From assembly GCA_005881995.1 (NCBI GenBank), contig VBHV01000066.1:1-6988 (forward strand): a stretch of 6,988 nt of DNA. The letters run 5' to 3'. The notes beneath the pieces are model-generated. The model worked only from the letters and a program-made list of their open reading frames with translations, ran no database searches and was not told where the DNA came from. Each line of letters starts with the position of its first letter. Within the stretch, counting starts at the first letter, position 1. A program made the position numbers and the translations under genes. This document shows positions 5,212 through 6,988 of this stretch, piece by piece. This DNA comes from Chloroflexota bacterium. Its GTDB lineage: Bacteria; Chloroflexota; Ktedonobacteria; Ktedonobacterales; Ktedonobacteraceae.

Positions 5212-6378
5212 GTGGAAACAGGCCGGGTTATTAACAGGCGCTATCTGTTGCAACGCCTGGTAAAACAGGGGCAGTACAGCGTTGTCTATCAGGGAATAGA
5301 CCAGGTATTGCAGCGTGTTGTGACGGTGAAAGCTGTTCCCGCACCCCATATACCGGTCTATCGTGCGGCAGTGAAGTTGACGGCGAGTTTTTCTCATCCC
5401 AACATTGTCGGCCTTTATGACCTTATCATCGAAGCTGAAACGCTGTACGTGGTTCAGGAATATGTTGAGGGTGATGATTTCGCTGCCCTGCTGCAATTGC
5501 CACTCATGCCGCATATAGTAGCCGGCATTGGCAGTCAGATCTGCCAGGCGTTGATATATGCAGGTGCTTCCTCGCGCCGCGTCTCCCATGGAGACCTGAC
5601 CCCAGGCGCTGTGATACGTGACCATACGGGCCTGGTGCGCGTCAATAACTTTGCTCTGCCCAGTGATTTGACCTATTTCGAGCATTGGAGCATCATGGGC
5701 GGCAGTGAGACCGTTGTTTCTGACAGCGAACTTCCCTATGGAACGCAGAGTGATGGACGCCGCGCCGACGATACGCGGGCCGTGGGTCTGCTGCTCTACC
5801 AGTTGCTTGCCAGCCGCGTGCCGGGCACACGAGCCGTCGAACCGCGACCGGACGGGCGCTTGAGTTTCCAGCGCAATGTTCCGCCTGAGTTGTGTGAGAC
5901 AATAGCGCGCGCCGTTGTCCGCCAGCACCCACAGGCTATCAATACGCCTGAAGACCTGTACGCGGAATTGAAAACCCTGTCTGAGACTCTGGAACCGCCG
6001 GTGCCTGTAGCTGTGCCGGCCACGAGCAGCTATCCGCAGAATGAACCAGCCCTCGCCAGGCAACTCTCTCCAGCTCCGGCCGTCGGCGGCAAACTGGCTA
6101 CTGCTCTGCCAACCAGGGATGCTGACCATCCCGGTTCTGGACTTCCTTCTCAATCACCGGGACAGAGTGCAAACTTGCCCATCGCTAATATCGCTCCATC
6201 CGCGCCAACTGTTGCTGACGCGTCGTTTAAGCTCGCGGCTGCACGTCAAGCGGCATATCCCGAGCCGATTGCGCGCAGTAGGCGTTCATCGCTGCTCATG
6301 ATCCTGTTGATTGGTCTACTTGCTTTCGGGCTCCTGTTTGTGGTGGGCTACTTCGCCGGGCAGTATTTGATTCATTGA
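5212..6378 (+). CDS. Tail-anchored Ser/Thr kinase-like protein, probable pseudokinase
   Basis: The 388-residue product has a Hanks-type kinase fold at about 10-258, a Pro/Ser/Ala-rich linker (262-355) and one transmembrane helix (about 360-383) after RSRRSS, leaving only a few residues outside. This predicts a cytoplasmic domain anchored by its C-terminus. Lys40 (VTVK) and the strand YVVQEYVEG (79-87) are conserved. The catalytic loop reads HGDLTPGAV (126-134): Asp128 is present, but the usual Lys and Asn are Thr130 and Val134. DFG is replaced by NFA (146-148), losing the magnesium-binding Asp. The glycine loop is degenerate (KQGQYSVV), and no proper APE motif precedes DDTRAVGLLLYQLL (186-199). 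It is therefore probably unable to transfer phosphate and may act as a scaffold or ATP/ligand sensor. The linker lacks recognisable PASTA or WD domains. It lies downstream of the ROK gene. Confidence 0.87.
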   Translation: METGRVINRRYLLQRLVKQGQYSVVYQGIDQVLQRVVTVKAVPAPHIPVYRAAVKLTASFSHPNIVGLYDLIIEAETLYVVQEYVEGDDFAALLQLPLMPHIVAGIGSQICQALIYAGASSRRVSHGDLTPGAVIRDHTGLVRVNNFALPSDLTYFEHWSIMGGSETVVSDSELPYGTQSDGRRADDTRAVGLLLYQLLASRVPGTRAVEPRPDGRLSFQRNVPPELCETIARAVVRQHPQAINTPEDLYAELKTLSETLEPPVPVAVPATSSYPQNEPALARQLSPAPAVGGKLATALPTRDADHPGSGLPSQSPGQSANLPIANIAPSAPTVADASFKLAAARQAAYPEPIARSRRSSLLMILLIGLLAFGLLFVVGYFAGQYLIH

Positions 6379-6387
6379 ATCCTATCC

Positions 6388-6988
6388 CTACACACCTGAT
6401 ACAGGTTCCTCCATGCCTTCAATGATGTAGGCGTGGGACATGTTGCGACTGTTCCAGGCGAAGCCGACGTTGCCTTTGCGGTCGACTACGATCATTCCTC
6501 CGGTTCCCGTTGATTTTGCGCCGAGGACTGCTATGGCGGCTTCTGCGGCTTCGCGCGCGGTCTGGCCTCCCTTGCTATTTCCGACAACGTCGGCGGCTCG
6601 TTTGGCGATGAGCAGGCGCACGAAATCTTCACCATCTCCGGTGCAGGAAACGGCGGCGTATTCATCCGCGTAGAAGCCGCATCCCACGAGGGGCGAATCG
6701 CCAACGCGCCCTGGATACTTATTGCGAATGCCACCCGTCGAGGTAGCCGCCGCCAGCACGCCCGATGCGTCGAGCGCAACCGCGCCTACTGTCCCATGCT
6801 TATCGCTAGGCTGGACCTGTTGGGGTTCCTGAGCTTGTTGTTCCTGCCATATCTTGTACTGTCGCTCCGTCACCAGCTCTTCCAGAGTGCATTGAGAAAT
6901 GCCCTGCTCTTGCGCAAACTGCTCGGCTCCCCTGCCAACGAGCAGGACGTGTGGGCTTTCCAACACTTTACGTGCCAGCGAGATGGGG
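6388..6988 (-). CDS. Isoaspartyl peptidase / plant-type L-asparaginase, 5' end outside the window
   Basis: This minus-strand frame enters from the right edge and stops at TAG 6390-6388. About 200 C-terminal residues are seen of a family usually near 310 long. It is an N-terminal nucleophile hydrolase that cleaves itself before a Thr and then hydrolyses isoaspartyl dipeptides and asparagine. The nucleophile is the Thr of HGTVGAVALD, codon 6792-6790. Downstream are ATSTGG, GRVGDSPLVGCGFYAD with the substrate-binding Arg and Asp, and CTGDGE with the conserved Thr-Gly, so the active site is complete. The segment before the edge (ISLARKVLESPHVLLVG) is normal family sequence, so the frame continues beyond 6988. 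A GTG at 6966 is not the true start. The variable linker before the cleavage site is Gln-rich. It is convergent with the pseudokinase gene, only 9 nt apart, with no terminator seen. Confidence 0.95.
   Translation of the reverse strand, partial: PISLARKVLESPHVLLVGRGAEQFAQEQGISQCTLEELVTERQYKIWQEQQAQEPQQVQPSDKHGTVGAVALDASGVLAAATSTGGIRNKYPGRVGDSPLVGCGFYADEYAAVSCTGDGEDFVRLLIAKRAADVVGNSKGGQTAREAAEAAIAVLGAKSTGTGGMIVVDRKGNVGFAWNSRNMSHAYIIEGMEEPVSGV

Noticed and set aside
5044..6153. A 369-codon open frame on the minus strand, antisense to the ROK end and the pseudokinase gene.
   Set aside because: The plus strand encodes a clear kinase fold and membrane anchor, whereas the antisense product shows no recognisable motif or ribosome site. 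Long antisense frames are common opposite GC-rich genes.
6394..6406. A small hairpin, ACCTG/CAGGT around ATA, near the convergent gene ends, as a terminator.
   Set aside because: It has only five pairs, has no T run after it and lies inside the last codons of the isoaspartyl peptidase gene.
1..6988. CRISPR arrays, tRNA or rRNA genes, insertion sequences, attachment sites.
   Set aside because: No regular direct repeats with spacers, no tRNA-like cloverleaf, no transposase or terminal inverted repeats were found on reading both strands.

Overview
The window is about 7 kb of a bacterial chromosome with moderately high GC and seven protein loci in three transcription blocks. Its gene content suggests a soil or multicellular Chloroflexota lineage such as the Ktedonobacteria. 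The clues are a cytoplasmic animal-type haem peroxidase, a 14-helix DHA2 exporter, a stand-alone UBP-type zinc finger, a ROK protein, a Ser/Thr kinase-like membrane protein, an isoaspartyl peptidase and short imperfect palindromes between genes. This assignment is an inference from gene style; no marker gene is present.

Left block (1-3245, + strand): haem peroxidase, then a DHA2-type MFS efflux pump, then an 86-residue UBP-type zinc-finger protein. They are packed with gaps of 20 nt and 1 nt, so they look like one operon whose promoter lies left of the window. The pump is broken. Its N-terminal half (helices 1-6 and the start of 7) ends at a stop at 2118-2120, and its C-terminal half (end of helix 8 to helix 14) continues in another frame. 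Roughly 25 residues expected between them are absent, so the lesion looks like an out-of-frame internal deletion rather than a one-base slip.

Middle block: a convergent gap with an interrupted hairpin (3253-3285) separates the operon from a small minus-strand gene for a two-helix membrane protein with a possible bacterial PH-like tail. That gene is divergent from a plus-strand pair, and the shared 252-bp intergenic region holds two overlapping sigma-70-like promoters pointing in opposite directions. The plus-strand promoter would make a leader of about 160 nt.

Right block: the plus-strand pair is a ROK-family protein followed, 83 bp later, by a kinase-fold protein with a C-terminal membrane anchor. 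Both appear to have lost catalytic residues. The ROK protein has Asn where the catalytic Asp is expected, a degenerate phosphate loop and no HTH. The kinase-like protein has NFA for DFG, lacks the catalytic-loop Lys and Asn, and has a poor glycine loop. They are the best candidates here for something undescribed: a sugar-binding, non-phosphorylating sensor paired with a membrane-anchored pseudokinase. The functional link is inference from adjacency. The window ends with the C-terminal two thirds of a minus-strand isoaspartyl peptidase/L-asparaginase, convergent with the pseudokinase and running off the right edge.
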